Below, piece after piece: positions 37,693 through 51,873 of a stretch of 64,000 nt of DNA. Each line of letters opens with the position of its first letter. Positions within the stretch are counted from its first letter, which is position 1. The notes beneath the pieces were generated by a model that had not been told where the DNA came from, ran no database searches, and saw only the letters and a program-made list of their open reading frames with translations. Where the stretch lies: NCBI GenBank assembly GCA_018873245.2, contig JAEMBT020000005.1, positions 1,128,001 through 1,192,000 of the forward strand, in the 5' to 3' direction. Origin of the DNA: Archegozetes longisetosus (Eukaryota; Arthropoda; Arachnida; Sarcoptiformes; Trhypochthoniidae). A program made the position numbers and the translations under genes.

Positions 37693-38838
37693 TTAACTCC
37701 ATGACTGCACTGTTTTAGTCCATAGCTTAGTCATTAGATTTTGCCAATCGTGAACATCGCCGATGTCACCGACCATATAAGAACTCGGTCTCACATTCGT
37801 ATTGTAGAGCCATTCTCTGAGCCGTTTATCGTCGTACGCGTACTTCAGATTAAGCGGAAAGTGTTGTATATTAAGACTGGCCGTTACGATACCGGTTAGA
37901 AAAACATCATCAATTCTGAGCACTGGTTGTATTTTATGCGCTGCCTCGTAAATGTCATAAATTATGTCTAATGTTAGAAAATAGGCGACTCCTGAACAAT
38001 AACTGGGATATGTTTCATAAGGGTATTCATCATAAGAGAGGCTCCATTTGCCAACTCTTTTTGGTAAAGTTCCCTCTGGAAAGAGTGAACAGGCGATTAT
38101 GTCTCTAGGATTGTAATTGTCGGTTGAACTATAAAATGTTTCCTTGAGAACTTTCACAGCTCGAAAAATGTCAATAAACGCGTCGTCATCTGCTTTCATA
38201 ACAAACTTGGTTGTGTTGCAAAAATGCAAAACCCACTTATAACTAGTCAAATGCTTGTAAGTCAAATTCTGGTACGAATCGATGAATTTTGCCTGAACTA
38301 AGTCTCTATTCAGATGGTGTTCTCTGTCTAATTGGTGTTGAACGCGAGAATCATTGACTAGACCTGTTATGAACACTACAATCACTTTATATCCATTCAC
38401 ATCCCTTAATGAGCCCCAAGTTTTTCGGATGACATCCCTTTTTATGAAGTTGTTGGGCGACGAATGAATTAATACGACTAGAAATGGTTGACTTATGCCA
38501 GGAGTACGCGAGTCACACATATGCGATCCGTTTTTGATAAATTCGAAATCATTGATGTCAAGCAATTGAGTCTCACTGACAGAAGAGCGCCACTGATTGA
38601 CTGGGAGACCTGTTGAATTTCGCCTCAAGTAAAGCACAGGCTTAAAGGGGTTTAACACATTATTAGAAGCAATGGGTGATGGAATCGATACTGATATGTG
38701 ATTATACGAGGACGACTTGCCTTCCAGTTCATTATTGCGTAAGTTATTATCGATTATTATGAGGAAGAGAAACAGAAACAGAGGCACAATAATAGCCAAG
38801 ACTGCTATATAGCGTAACCATCTTTTAAACCATCGCAT
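37693..38838 (-). CDS. beta-1,3-galactosyltransferase-like glycosyltransferase (GT31)
   Basis: This single-exon gene encodes 381 residues. A short cytosolic tail (MRWFKRWLRY) precedes a signal anchor at about residues 11-30, giving the type II Golgi topology of the family. The lumenal domain has the GT31 motifs in order: FLVVLIHSSPNNFIKRDVIR-KTWGS, VVFITGL, FIDSYQNLTYKHLTSYKWV, the metal-binding KADDDAFID (DXD), YPSYCSGVAYFLT and IDDVFLTGI. The last corresponds to the conserved (E/D)DV motif. Length matches B3GALT enzymes, which add beta-1,3-linked galactose or N-acetylglucosamine to glycoproteins and glycolipids; the exact acceptor cannot be told. Several N-glycosylation sites (NLT, NDS, NTT) are visible. 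Flanks of 7 kb and 13 kb hold no other gene. Confidence 0.93.
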   Translation of the reverse strand: MRWFKRWLRYIAVLAIIVPLFLFLFLIIIDNNLRNNELEGKSSSYNHISVSIPSPIASNNVLNPFKPVLYLRRNSTGLPVNQWRSSVSETQLLDINDFEFIKNGSHMCDSRTPGISQPFLVVLIHSSPNNFIKRDVIRKTWGSLRDVNGYKVIVVFITGLVNDSRVQHQLDREHHLNRDLVQAKFIDSYQNLTYKHLTSYKWVLHFCNTTKFVMKADDDAFIDIFRAVKVLKETFYSSTDNYNPRDIIACSLFPEGTLPKRVGKWSLSYDEYPYETYPSYCSGVAYFLTLDIIYDIYEAAHKIQPVLRIDDVFLTGIVTASLNIQHFPLNLKYAYDDKRLREWLYNTNVRPSSYMVGDIGDVHDWQNLMTKLWTKTVQSWS

Positions 38839-41704
38839 CTCACTTTCATGCTATAGTTTGAGTGGCAGACCATTGAGTGGTAGACCAAACTCACTGTTCA
38901 CTTCGATGTCATATCTGGAGGAAGAAAAGCGAATCAAAATATATACCAAAACGATGACACGATTTTTCACATTTAATTCTTGTAAGAGTCATAACTACTC
39001 GCGCTCATGCAACTCGTGAGAGCATAATATTAAAGTTTTTGAAAGCCAATAACTTTTTTACTACTCGTTGAACTTCAAACAGAACTTATTTATGCGCGCA
39101 CTTAACGGACATTCATTTATTGGAGTACTTGTTTGTTGTTATTTTGTGCCTGACCCGAGCTTTGGCTTAAGAACAAGCCATAAAGTTACGACCGAACTGA
39201 ACAGAATCTGATATGGCAATATTAGTTTGTGAGTATGTGTGCGTTTGCAGGTCTACCGGTGGGCTAATGGTAAACGCCTACATGATGTACCAAATACTGA
39301 AGAGACCCACAGTCAACTTGAACTAGTTATGAGGCGTGACTCACTATTCTTGGCTTTTTTGATACTCTTTCCTGCTTCGCGTTAACTGTTATACTATTGA
39401 ATATTTATCAAACTTTGTGCCTCATTTCAAAATAACAGCAGTTGGTCAAAGAGTACCTCATCGAGAGTGATTCAAATTACGTAAACCAATGGCCACAAAA
39501 TATTTGATGAGAAAATGAGAAAAGTATCTAAAACTTCATTGTATACAACATAAAGGACTGTGCGATTAAAGTTAAATAACTTATTATATAATAGAAAAGA
39601 GGATATAAATCATCTGTTAAGCTTATCCGTAATACAAATCACTTGTTATTTGGAAGTCCTAAGCATTTAAGAGTTCAACAGCCAGATTAACAAATTTTTT
39701 CTATTTTTAAATTTGAACCTTCTCGCAGATCAGTGCCTAACAAGTATTAGTTACCACTTACACAATATGTTAATACAGTGTCTATTCTAGCGAAAATCTA
39801 GATAGTGATAGATAGTCGCAGATAGTCATTAACTTCAACTGCAATTTGTTGGTTCATGTTTCTTATAATTCAGGTTAAATTTGTTGGGCATCCTTAAGAG
39901 TTAGTATAAGTTGTTTATGCCTTATGTTAATTCTACTCACTTTCACTGTAGGCTTAAATTTATAGCTTCAGGTTAGCTAATGCTTAGTCTAAAACAGTTC
40001 AGTATTTCAAACAAAGAAAAAGCTAAAGCAATACTTCTTAGGATTTAATTGAGAACTCAAAGCAAAGGATATACATTATTCCCTACTGACATTCAAAGCT
40101 TGGTAATGTGATTCTTTCTTCAAAGTCACTTCTACTCTTTGATTATTTAAACCTCTCTAACCTTTGACCAGGTTTAAGGCCATTTATCAAATTGATATCG
40201 CATTCATTTTTTTGTGGGCTTAAAGTTTTGCAACTCAAACAATTCCACTACAGGTTTGCAAACTTATATTAAACAAAATATAAATGTTTGCTGGCAACTC
40301 AACTCAACCATTGTCTAAAAATAAGGTGTGAAAAATCGATTTGAAAAATTGCTCGAATATGACTTGAGAAATAACGCTGAAAACTAGATTTGATCCAACT
40401 TATGATTGTATGCTTAACCAGTTCATCAAAGTATGCTTGAGTGGACAAAACTGAATCTATCTAGTAGGAAATGCTCTTTTCGATCATTAGTATAAAACAC
40501 ATTTGATAACAATTTCTTTTCTTAGCTCAAAAGTTGTGAAAAGTTCAAACTTGTTGTTATTTACCGTTTGAAAGTAGGGGAAAGCCAGTAGATTGAGGTG
40601 AGACAGACAATGTCAACTTCTGGTATTGTCTCAGTCAAACTGATATTTTGAACAAATTGAGTCACTATTTCGTGAACCCCTCAGACAAAAGTAGAATTGA
40701 AATAATGGTTGTTTAATGATTTTTCTCTGAATGATAAACCAAAAAATGCAATTATCGCAACCATTTATCATATTTAATTGTATGCTATGATAATGTATTT
40801 TTGCACATGTGAGACAAACTGAATTGATTACTGTTAACTGATGTGCTGACACGAAATACTGTAAATTGTTAGCAAATACAATGGCAGCTCCTAATTATGG
40901 GCATATTTAGCGATAAACAACAAACAAAAAATTCATAATGCATTGAGACGGCAACTTCATAGAGAATTGAAAAGAACAAAACAACAGTCAGTAACTCATG
41001 GTTATACAATATTTGCTCAATTGTAAAACAGTGTTACGATACAACTCTTATTTACGACATAACAAATTTCATAATTATTAAGGCGTTATTGTCAACTTTG
41101 TTTCAGTCAATTTTAAATTGACTGCATTTTCATCTATTTAACATTAAGTTTGAATTTTCAAACGTTTCAGTGAATGCCACACATTCTTCTGGTCAATCAT
41201 TTTGTAATTAGAGATTCAAATTAGAATAAAATATTGATTTGGTAACAATAAAATTGATATTTTTATCAAATTGAATCTCTGTTTTACTACAAACGATATA
41301 AACAACACGATGATAAACGTGATAAGTAACAGATGGTAAGTCAATTATTGTTGAAGAAATCCGCAAACTTTTGCTGATAGTCAAATAATTAAGTTATTTA
41401 CATACCTTTTGTGTTACTTCCTGTTAGCCAAAGTATTTTTTTATTGAATAAACTATTTCGGAATATGTATACATTACTCAGTCATAAAACACATAATACG
41501 AGTTAAAATTGAAAAAATGCATTCATTCCTTTTCTAAAATGATCTCTTCCGTGAGAGTCATCTTTAAAAAGTCGTTTACAAACGCGTAAACACTCATGCA
41601 TTAGTGGTAAGTAAAAAATGTTTTTAATACTTATTTCAATTGTAACTTCACTTTTATTTGCCTCAGGGTTTGTATTGATGCTCTTGCCTGTTTAGGAATC
41701 TCAC

Positions 41705-41707
<3 letters not shown>

Positions 41708-41750
<43 letters not shown>
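41708..41750. repeat. (CT)n microsatellite
   Basis: About 21 perfect CT dinucleotides, the longest simple repeat in the window. Confidence 0.97.
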
Positions 41751-41753
<3 letters not shown>

Positions 41754-44700
41754 TGTTTCTGATTTTCAATGATGACTGGTTTAAAGTGAAGCTTATGTAT
41801 CTCTAAAAACATTCTGACAGTTGCAGATTAATAGCAAAAGAGAGGAAGAGATAAAGAAATATAAAGTTTTTCATACACAATAAGCCTGTACTGTATATCA
41901 CACACGCAAATGTTAGCTCATTTTGATGGTCACACGTTTAAATTCATTGAGCGGTCACTCACCCAATGATAAATCCTTTGACAGGCAATGATTATTAGAG
42001 TTTGAGGTATTTTATGATATACTGCGTAAGGTATTATTTTTAATTGATCTACTACTGCATTCTCGATGCGTTGGTTGCGTGTCAAACCAACAAATGTGCA
42101 TCACTTCACTATCAATTAAGAAGTAGGAAGAGGTTTTGCCATATAAAAATTGAATATGCCTACATAAATGTTAGATCACTTTTATGTAATCGAAAATTCC
42201 TTTACCAACTACTTTCTAATTTGGATTCTAGTATCAATTTTTATTAGCACTCAATTTTAGTCAGAAAAGCACTGATAGAGTTGTTTGCGAGTTTACTGCT
42301 TTTTTATTTGAAATCATAAAAAAAACTTGGATAGATAAAACTTCCGCATTCATTGAAAACACCCGATTAGATTGTGTTCTTATATCTTACTTTAACCGTT
42401 TTTATTTAGTGCCTCATTTCAAGACATGATTATTCATGATCGAGAAAACGATTGTTAAGATATAAACTTGAATATAAAAGCACACAATTCGTGTATAATG
42501 AAGCTCTAAGACCCCAAAACCTGTAAATAACATCTTAACGATCGTGTCTCTTGTTTCGTGTTAGCAATTCAAGTAATTTATTACTTAAAATTAATTTTTT
42601 GTCATGTGCTTAAATCAAAACGAAGAGTTCACTGTAGTAGACTTGTTGTAGCAAATAATAATAGATGAAAGTAGTCGAGAAAAATTCAGAGATAGAAAGG
42701 TTGCGAGTTTTATAATAGGACGCGCGAGAGAGTGAGTATTTATAGTTTTTGATTAAAGAACGGCAGTTTGCTTTTCATTCTCTTCCTGGTAATTAGCAAT
42801 AGTTGTGTTCTGCCTTTATTCTGTTATTGTCACATTCAGAGTGTAAGACTAGCATCAGATGAGCAAATCCATTATCGAATAATTACTTATTAAAGAATAA
42901 GAAAAGCTCGTCACTGTAATTACAAATAAATATACTGACAGAATGCCATTGGCCTGAATGACCACTTATGGAATTGCGCCACTGCTCACGAGGTACTACG
43001 AGCATCTGTTATCCAAACACGCCATTCAAACTTTAAGTAATGTTTAAGATCACACAAAAAACAAATATTGCCCAAAGCACTAAGACTTTTAGTAAACAAC
43101 TAACTCCCAATCCATTTACAGGTTAAATATTCGATGTTTAATAAGTTTGAAAGTTGAAGGACTGAGCGAGTATAACGCCAAACTTAGTTAAATGCCTTTA
43201 ATGTGAGCAAGTCAATATGTATTTAATAACAAAATAAATGTATAACTTTTTTCATCCCTTTTTGATCACGATTCGATTCACGTCTACACAATGACAGTCA
43301 CTTTTTCACGCAAAATACACTTTTTCTTCGATTGAAAATGCTTTTTAAGGTACAATAGAACTGACTATTCTTTACATTCTATTCATTCAATTGAGAGCTC
43401 CTTAAAATTAGTAAAAGTCTTACTTTTTATCAATTTTTTTGTTACCAAAACTTTAGTTCATTTTCAGATTAAGCTGTCAATTATTTAAACAATAAATAAA
43501 ATCTTGTCAAATAGCTAAATATTGTGTTAGTTTTTGATTAGCAAAAAATTTAAGAAAAAAGTAACTTAAGTAAAACTAAAAATAAAGATTGCTTTAGTCT
43601 AAACCTTAAAGTTTCGGTTCAAGTCTAAACAAAGTGAAGCAAAAAATTGGTCAAATTTTTTTAAGATAGACTGTACTCCAATAGATTCTCTGGTCGTGAC
43701 GGATAAGAAAATGTTAATAATTGTTTTTTGCTTTACTTACTGGCAATTTTGGCCACAAAATTGTAACTTTGAGCCAACGCGCAAAAACTCAAAGTAGAAG
43801 ATAAAACATACAATACAAACATTTCATAGAGAAATTATTTGAATACTAGTAATTTCTATCAAGATTTTTCTCCGTATCATTGGCATTAAACTTGTGAGAC
43901 CGGAGAGCAATCACAATGGGATAAATAAAGAGCTGTACGCAACAACCGATAAACAAAGAATAAAAGAGAAAATAAAGGATCGCATCATTTTGTTCGCTCT
44001 AGTATTAGACCGAAAAAAACAACTTTGACGTTCGGACAGCCAAAATTGGTCTGTAACGCATCAAATTATGAGGTGCCACAAAAACAGAGAGATTGCAGCT
44101 GTCAAACATGAAACCTATATTAGCAAAACGAGAATAACAATCAAAATGAAAGGCATCTCAATACTTAACAGTGAAAATATGTGCAAATGTCACTTGTTTT
44201 CAAGACACAGCTACTGATAGAATGTTACAAAAGGTTGAAACAAGCCAGATTTAGCTAAAATAACATTTCTTTAATAAGTGATTCCTTTTTGAGCTTTAGG
44301 TGAATAAACTATTGTGAATATATTGCGCATAACATTATTAATTACCCTTTCATTTCCTTGTTGTTAATCACTTAATAATTTTTTGATCATGACTATAGCT
44401 GTTTAGGAGAGAAGAAATGATTGCTTAAAGAGCCTTAATCTATAATTTAATTATAACCTTACTTTAAGCTAAACTTGTTCAGTTCAGTTCATTCTGATTG
44501 AATAGCAAACCATTTGTTTTGTATGTAAAAGAAGCTACGGATCAAACTTACGCATTGTGTTTGATTACATCTAATAAAATATACTCTATATTTATTTTCT
44601 TATCTGCTCCACTAAATTATCATAATTTCATACTAAGCATTTTAAGAACTTTACAACCTTGAAGAGGACGATTACTTCTTGTAAAATAATAAATAGTTCA

Positions 44701-47700
44701 AATTTTGAGCATGCAAATTATATGTGCCTTTTATTATCAGTTTATTGATGATCTAAAAATATGTAATAAAAAGAACCAAAAATTCTTCTCAATATTTCAA
44801 CGTGTATTCGACCGAAAATTTGCTCATTTAAATGGAAGACAGTTTGTCTGAAACTGAATAACTTACAGATGAAATGAACTATGTTTTAATGAAGAAAGAG
44901 CACACCTATTATGTTGTTTGTTAACTAATCTGAAAAATGCAAATTTTCACTTTCGCTCAGAGTGTGACTGAGAGTGAGTGAGAGTAACTGAAAGTGCAGA
45001 CCCGTAATCACACTATTTTTCACAGCATTCAACTTAATCAGATGAGATAAACAAATTGTTATTTTTCTACAATTTAGGGTTGCAATTAGAACCTCATCAA
45101 TATAATTATGCGTATAAATAGCAATTAAGCAAAGATGTTTAACTTGATTCATTTTGCAGTTTAAAGTAATCTAAAATTAAATCTGAAAATAATTAATATA
45201 ATATACTATTATTTTATCAGAATTTGAAGCAAGTCTTCATCATGATAATTAAGATTTCAATTGAAACCCAAATAAAGTAATTAACTCTTTTAGCTGTCTC
45301 CAGGCCTTGACCATTCACTTCATTATTTCACTTGATAATTTGGCTGCGAGGAGCTTCTTCAAAATTATAGGCTTAAACTAAATTTTCTCAAAGAAGAAGA
45401 GATCAAAATTTAGACTTATCCGTAGCTCACACTCATTCAGTAAAGTCTGCTAGTTTAGAATTGTTCAAGCTAATCAAAGACTATTTAAGTTTAAAATTAC
45501 GTACTAATATGAAATTCTAGTCTAAAAATTATATATAAAACGAAGAGTTAGTTTATTTAATTACGAGTTAAATCAATCAAATGGATCAAATGCAGACATT
45601 TGAATGATAACGATTCGAAAAATGTTACTCTTCAACCACAGAAAGGGTTCGTCAAAAATTTATAGCGCAAACAAAAAAATAACTTCAAATTTAAAAATAT
45701 GTGCCTTAAATTAAAGCATTTGCACCAAAATATCCTAGACATTAATTACTTGATTTTCTTCATTCTTTATGCATTTATGATTCAAATATCGCTTTGAAAG
45801 TGGTTGTCACAAAAAAATCTACAAAATCTAAACTAACCTAAAGTAATCCATAGACACAAACTTTGATCATTAGCAAAAATGAGCTCAATTTAAGACAATT
45901 ATTAAATAATAACTATCATCTTAAATCAAATTTATTCATGATTTGAGCGATGTTTGCAAAATTTGTTTAAACATAAGCGCTGTGGTGTGTCCACCTAATT
46001 GAAGATCAGTTTTATCTTTTTAAAAATATAAATATTCGCACTATCGCATACTAGAATCAAATTAGTTTAAGCTTTTTTGTTGACCCTAAACTTTTCATAT
46101 ATTTATTAATGATTTTCATATATAATGATTATGTAATTTTCATATAATTATTTAATCATTTAGGTATCCATGAAAAAGTTGTCTTAAACTAGAAAAAAGT
46201 TGAAACAACTTTCAAAACTCCAAATACACATAAATTTGCATAAATAATCTTATCATCCAATTAAAGCAAACTCCAAAATGTTGCAAACTTCAACTCAAAT
46301 TAAGATTAGTTTAGCTCAAAGTAATGAGAAATTTTTGATTGTGAGCGCTCACAATAACCTTAAGTAACTCTTACCGCTTCAATGACTTAAATTAATTGAT
46401 CAAAAGTCAAACTAAACTCCCAAACAGCGATTGAATCGCGAACTGAAACGAAAAGAAGCAATTGTGGAAAGTATAACTTAAATGCTTCAATAATTTGATT
46501 AACGATACAATTGTGACTCGTAGATAGCTGTTCCATTATGATTTTATAATCAAAATTTCATTCAAACACATTATATCAATGAATTATTGATTTTATCAAA
46601 TCTAATAGATTTTAGAATTCGTTGAAAACTAAGTTAAAAATTAAAGATTGAGCTCAAATTTTTTCATTTGAGAACTGAAAGGATGTGAGTAATTACATGG
46701 CAAAGGAAAATATATTAGACTTTGGGCTTTTTCAACTATTTTTCGCAAACTTTAATTGAAGTTAAACTTTCTGAAGTTGAAAAACCTAATCGCTTCGAAT
46801 CATCCGTTCGTTAATCATAGATTGACTCAAATGAAAATTAGTAATCGTTATTTAAAACCGAAAATTGATCGCAAAACATGGCTCTGCGTGAACCAGGTCA
46901 TTGCAAAACCATTTAAGAAATTTGAAGAAAAACAATCCTCAGATACCTTCAACAATACAATTAAATTAGTAGTTAGATTTAATTGAGTTTTCACAGTTTT
47001 CTGCTTGAAGCACATTTGAGTCTTTAAATTAAATTATGCTTTTCACGATAGAAATTGTTTTCTCTACTGAATCGTTTAGACTTGAAACGGTTGTTAGGTT
47101 TTCGGATCATAAATTAGAAGCTTACGATTATGAGATTAGCTTAAAATCAACTATAAAATTAAGTCAATATTGAATGGCCATCAAAATTCTAATAATTAAC
47201 TCTTTACTGACATTCAATTACGTGAAAACTTAGTTTTATTTTTATGGTTAGTCTGAGGACGCACTTAGTTCTCACAGTATTGGCAATCAAAATTTCAAAA
47301 TCAACAATTGAAGTTCGCCCTAAAGCTTTGCTAAATTTTTATTACACATATAGACTTAAAAATGAGTAGCTCTTAGCCAAACGACTTGTCGCTTTGCTTT
47401 TTTCTTTAATAATTGAGATGAGTTTGACTGTTTGAACCTAAATAATAAAGAATATGTTCTCTGTCTTAAGGCCTCTTTATATGTATACTCTGGGCCAGTG
47501 CTGGCACTTTAAATGTAAATCAATTTTTCATCCTTAAGTGTTATTGCATTTAGCAGCATTCGCGAGCCTCTCAGCGTCATTTTTTATGTCTTATATCGTA
47601 GACTCCCTTATTTAATGAGAATTAGATCTAAAGTTCTTCAATAGAATCGATAAACACTGTTTCTAAGGGCATTTAAGTTGACCATCATCAAATAATTGAT

Positions 47701-50700
47701 TTGGGCCATTTTATTCTACGTTAAATGTTAATCTTATAAATTTGATTCAAATATTTGAAGTTTTGTCGCTCAACTTTAGTTTTATTTAATATTGAACTTC
47801 AAGCTTATTGATCAAAACATGAAAATGTGTTTTGAGCTATAATACAAAACAGCATCAAATTTCTAATACTTAGATAAATGAAACATTTCAGTGCAACCCT
47901 TAATTCATTTGATTGTAACAAAACTTTATGAAAAGGTATTTAAAGTAAACTTCTTATTTGATCTGAAATGTCAATTTTAACTGTGATTCATAGAAAAAGT
48001 CGAAAGGAAATCTATGACGAAAAATAGAAAGCCTTTCACTTATGACAAGCGTATCTGATGTGAATCGAACATTTAACCTGAAATTTTCAAATTGCAAAGC
48101 TTTTATTATGGTATTAACTGCATTTGAAGCTTAATTTAACTGATCGTTTCAACTATTTATCTGTCAAATCCACAAATATTAAGGATCAAAAATCTTTCAA
48201 TACCGACAAAGGATAAGAATTACTGAACAGAAGCTAAGAATGACCAAAACTTGCATTCAGTTATCAATTTTGAATCTAAATTTCTAAGTTTTTTTTAACG
48301 CCATTTGGAATTGAAAGAAAAATAAAAGTTTAATAAATGGGCTGATTCGGAGTCTCTGCTTTATTTCATATAAATGATTATTACTCAGCATTAAGCAGAA
48401 AGTGATCATGTTTTATACGACCTCAACTATAAAATGTCTGTGCATTCAGATGCCAATTCGTAACTATGAAATCCTTTTCAGATCTTATTCTAAGATAAGA
48501 GATAGGATGTCTTTAAAACTTGAACTATGCTTTAAAGGATCAATGTAATCGGTTAAATCAAACTAAGTATATGCTCGTACGTAGCATTAATACTTGCACT
48601 AAAGTTATTGTAGATGTGATTGAAAAGTACGATTAAAAGTATAAATATCTATGTGCCCGACGGAACAAATGGAGTCTATGATGGATCTTCACTTCAATAT
48701 GAGACTTGGACAATGATTCTATTGACGCGAGCGTAAAGCAGATATGAAAAATGAAAATAATAATAAGTTTTCTCACAATTGACAGTCAGTAAAACAGTCC
48801 GCAAAACGTATACATAATTAATTTAGGAACCAAAACAAAATAAACAATGCTTACGTTTGTTATAGAGTTTTGAACTGCTTCTACTTCACTCGTAGTAATT
48901 GTGCGAATCGTCAATCATCTCACTCATGACACAATTGTAGAGTCTGTATTCGTTGCTTTAAAGTTTAGAACACGTTTCAATGATAAGAGAAGCCAACACA
49001 AGAAACACATCTATAGTTGTTGATGCATTCAAATAGTGAACATTCTAAAGTGTTGGGCCAACTTTTTGTTGGCTTGCATTTGCAACCATTGCTTATACTG
49101 TTCTATTTCCAGTTTAGAGCAGCAATCAGTCACACATTGATGTGAGTAATCGCAATTGCATTTCTTCCATTCTCATTCTCACTCACTTCAACTAAACTTA
49201 ATTTCTACAATATTTCAAACTGTTATCGCTTTAAACTTATCTTCAGACAATTACTAAATCTAAACACTGTTGAAGTGGACACTTAAAAAAGTTGATGGCA
49301 TTGGGCACCAATTCAAACAAAACCTTGCAATTAGACCAAATGCAACTATATATTTGTAAAGTTTAGCTGTAGCTCTCATTGTGTACTTCACAAATTTATA
49401 ACTCTGATTTTGCTTGCGTCACAATTAGATCCGCTTTGGCGTCAGTAACAAGAAGCAAAGGCTTGCACCTAAATATTTATATTGAAATGGAATGGGACAA
49501 CATTAAGTTGAAAGCCCTATCCAATGTGAGACCACTGCTACCGCAATCAGTAATACTGTTTCAATGTCAATTGCAATTTATTTAATGCACTTAAAGTGTC
49601 ACGAGTAGGCTCTCTTTTATATAACATATTTCATCTAAAAAGTTGAAAGAAATGCGCGTAAAAAATAGGATAAAAGTTTAGTAAAATGGATCACAAAAAA
49701 GAGAGAAAGAATAAGATGTGAGATTACAATAGGAGTTTTTTAAGAATGCAATATCATATAATAGTAGACTTTATTTGTGACCTTTGGTGCCTAAAATGCA
49801 TTATAGGGTGCACGCAATAACCCGACCGTATCGCCAATTATTCACTGAGAGTTTGATTTTTTCATTTTTTATCACTGATGTCATTTTAATACATTTTTTA
49901 TCATTTAGCGAGAAAGAGGAAACAAGTGATGTCCAACTTGTTCTTTAACGCCCCTTCAAATTATCCTTAAACACCGAACATGTCGTTATTTGAATGATTA
50001 TTGCACTTTAAATACATACTTGACTTTGTTTCGATCATTTGCTATTCGTGGCGACTGCCACTAACCAAACCCACAAAATTATTCATGTCTTACTAATTTT
50101 TTGAATTACAACTTATATTTGATTACATGGCAGTATAAATACTAATAAAACTATATATACGCCAAATCCACAATTAGCTCATACTCTATATGACGCTAAA
50201 CTCAATCCTATAATTCAACCCAAATATAACCTGAGATCGACCTCTTCTTCAACGTTGAGCTCATTTCTTCAAGACTTCATCAGGAGAAGTACGAATTCAA
50301 GTTTTTGAAGCAACTTTGATCGAGACCTGACTTTTAATTAGATTTAAAGCCGAGATTATTCGAGTTTATGTTATTTAATGGAGTATAAGTTGTAAAAAGT
50401 TTTTAAGCTTATCTTCACTCGAATCTAAACCTCATCTGAAATGTTTTACTTTCAATGGCTATATATCATTAAAATCAAATTAGAAATTCAAATCTTGTGC
50501 ATGTTATCAGAAGTTGCATGACACTGGGCTCAAATGCACAATATAAGTCTGATTTGGGCACAAAAAACGTAAAACTAAATATTCTTCTCATTAATCTTCT
50601 AATTTAAGGATATGTCAATTAATAAGCAGATAATGCAATTTTTTGTTTCGTTTGGCCAATTAGTGGCTGATTAGTCGTTTTGGTAGATGCAAAATGGATT

Positions 50701-51228
50701 CACAGTTGCCTTAAGCAAATCTACTGCAACTTTATAAAAAAGTAAGGCAAACCTCTTCTTTATTTATGAGTAATAAATTGTAACTATAGCTCTAAACTCT
50801 ATAATACTATATTACATAACATTATATGAATAAAAAGTTCATCATATTTTGTTTGAGTGAATGATTAATTTCTCATTAAATCAAATTTTGTTCATACACA
50901 AGATATAATGTGTTGGACACACGCACACTGCACATCCTCTCTGCAATAGGTTTAGCGAACAAATCTCTATTGAACAGCGTTTGCTAACTTTAGGCATTCA
51001 AACAATATTGAGGTGCGTTTACCTTTTCAAACGTCAGCTATCATTCGCGGAATGATTGTGCGGAGCAAAAAGTAAAAGTCGCGCACAATTTAATATCCTT
51101 CAGGCGAAAGACATTCGTTGCACGTATAAAGGCATCCATCCATATATCATCAACTGAGAGATGTTTAAATTTAAGGCTTTAGACATTGAACTAATTCGGA
51201 TGATAGCTGTAATTATTATTTTACATTT

Positions 51229-51231
<3 letters not shown>

Positions 51232-51261
<30 letters not shown>
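51232..51261. repeat. (GA)n microsatellite
   Basis: About fifteen perfect AG/GA dinucleotides. Confidence 0.95.
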
Positions 51262-51263
<2 letters not shown>

Positions 51264-51873
51264 TAATGGCTGAAAGTGAACCCGAATTTATAGCCTGATT
51301 CTGTGCGTGAGAATATTTTGCGCGTAGTTGATTCAAATGTTGATGTCTTACATATGGTACAACTAGTTTGAACTCTACATCATTAAGTTACTATTTCTAT
51401 TCTCATAGTTCGTTTAAGTTTGTCTTTTGGTACTTTTGTGTTGTTTCGTTTTCCAGTTATGTCTTTGTTAGGAAACTGACAGTCACTCCTGATCGTGACT
51501 CTCAAGAATAAGTCATGCAATTCTTGCATTTATATCTATTATATACATTATTTAAGTTTACGCGCAAAAGTCAAGTTTCTATAGAGCTGTCATTCTCAAG
51601 ACTCAGCGGCAAAATAATCGCTGTTGGCATTTGTTTTGATTTTTAAATTCATTCTTTCATTACTGAGCATTTGGTGGAAAATAAAAGAAGATAATTAGTC
51701 GTGTGAATTGTTTGCCACAAATGATACATTTACATTGTATTCTATGTTATTACACGTATAACATTGAGATTATACTCTGGATCTCTCACATCATTATAAT
51801 GTGCAAAAATTTAATTCACATTTGAAAAATAAAATAATCTTTTTATTGTTGCTAAAATTTATTACAAATATAT

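Larger units (their letters stand above)
38839..51873. other. 13 kb intergenic desert
   Basis: No frame exceeds about 80 codons, and none has recognisable motifs. The stretch contains the CT and GA microsatellites at 41.7 and 51.2 kb, and otherwise AT-rich sequence on both strands. Non-coding exons or distal enhancers of the glycosyltransferase gene could lie here unseen. Confidence 0.6.
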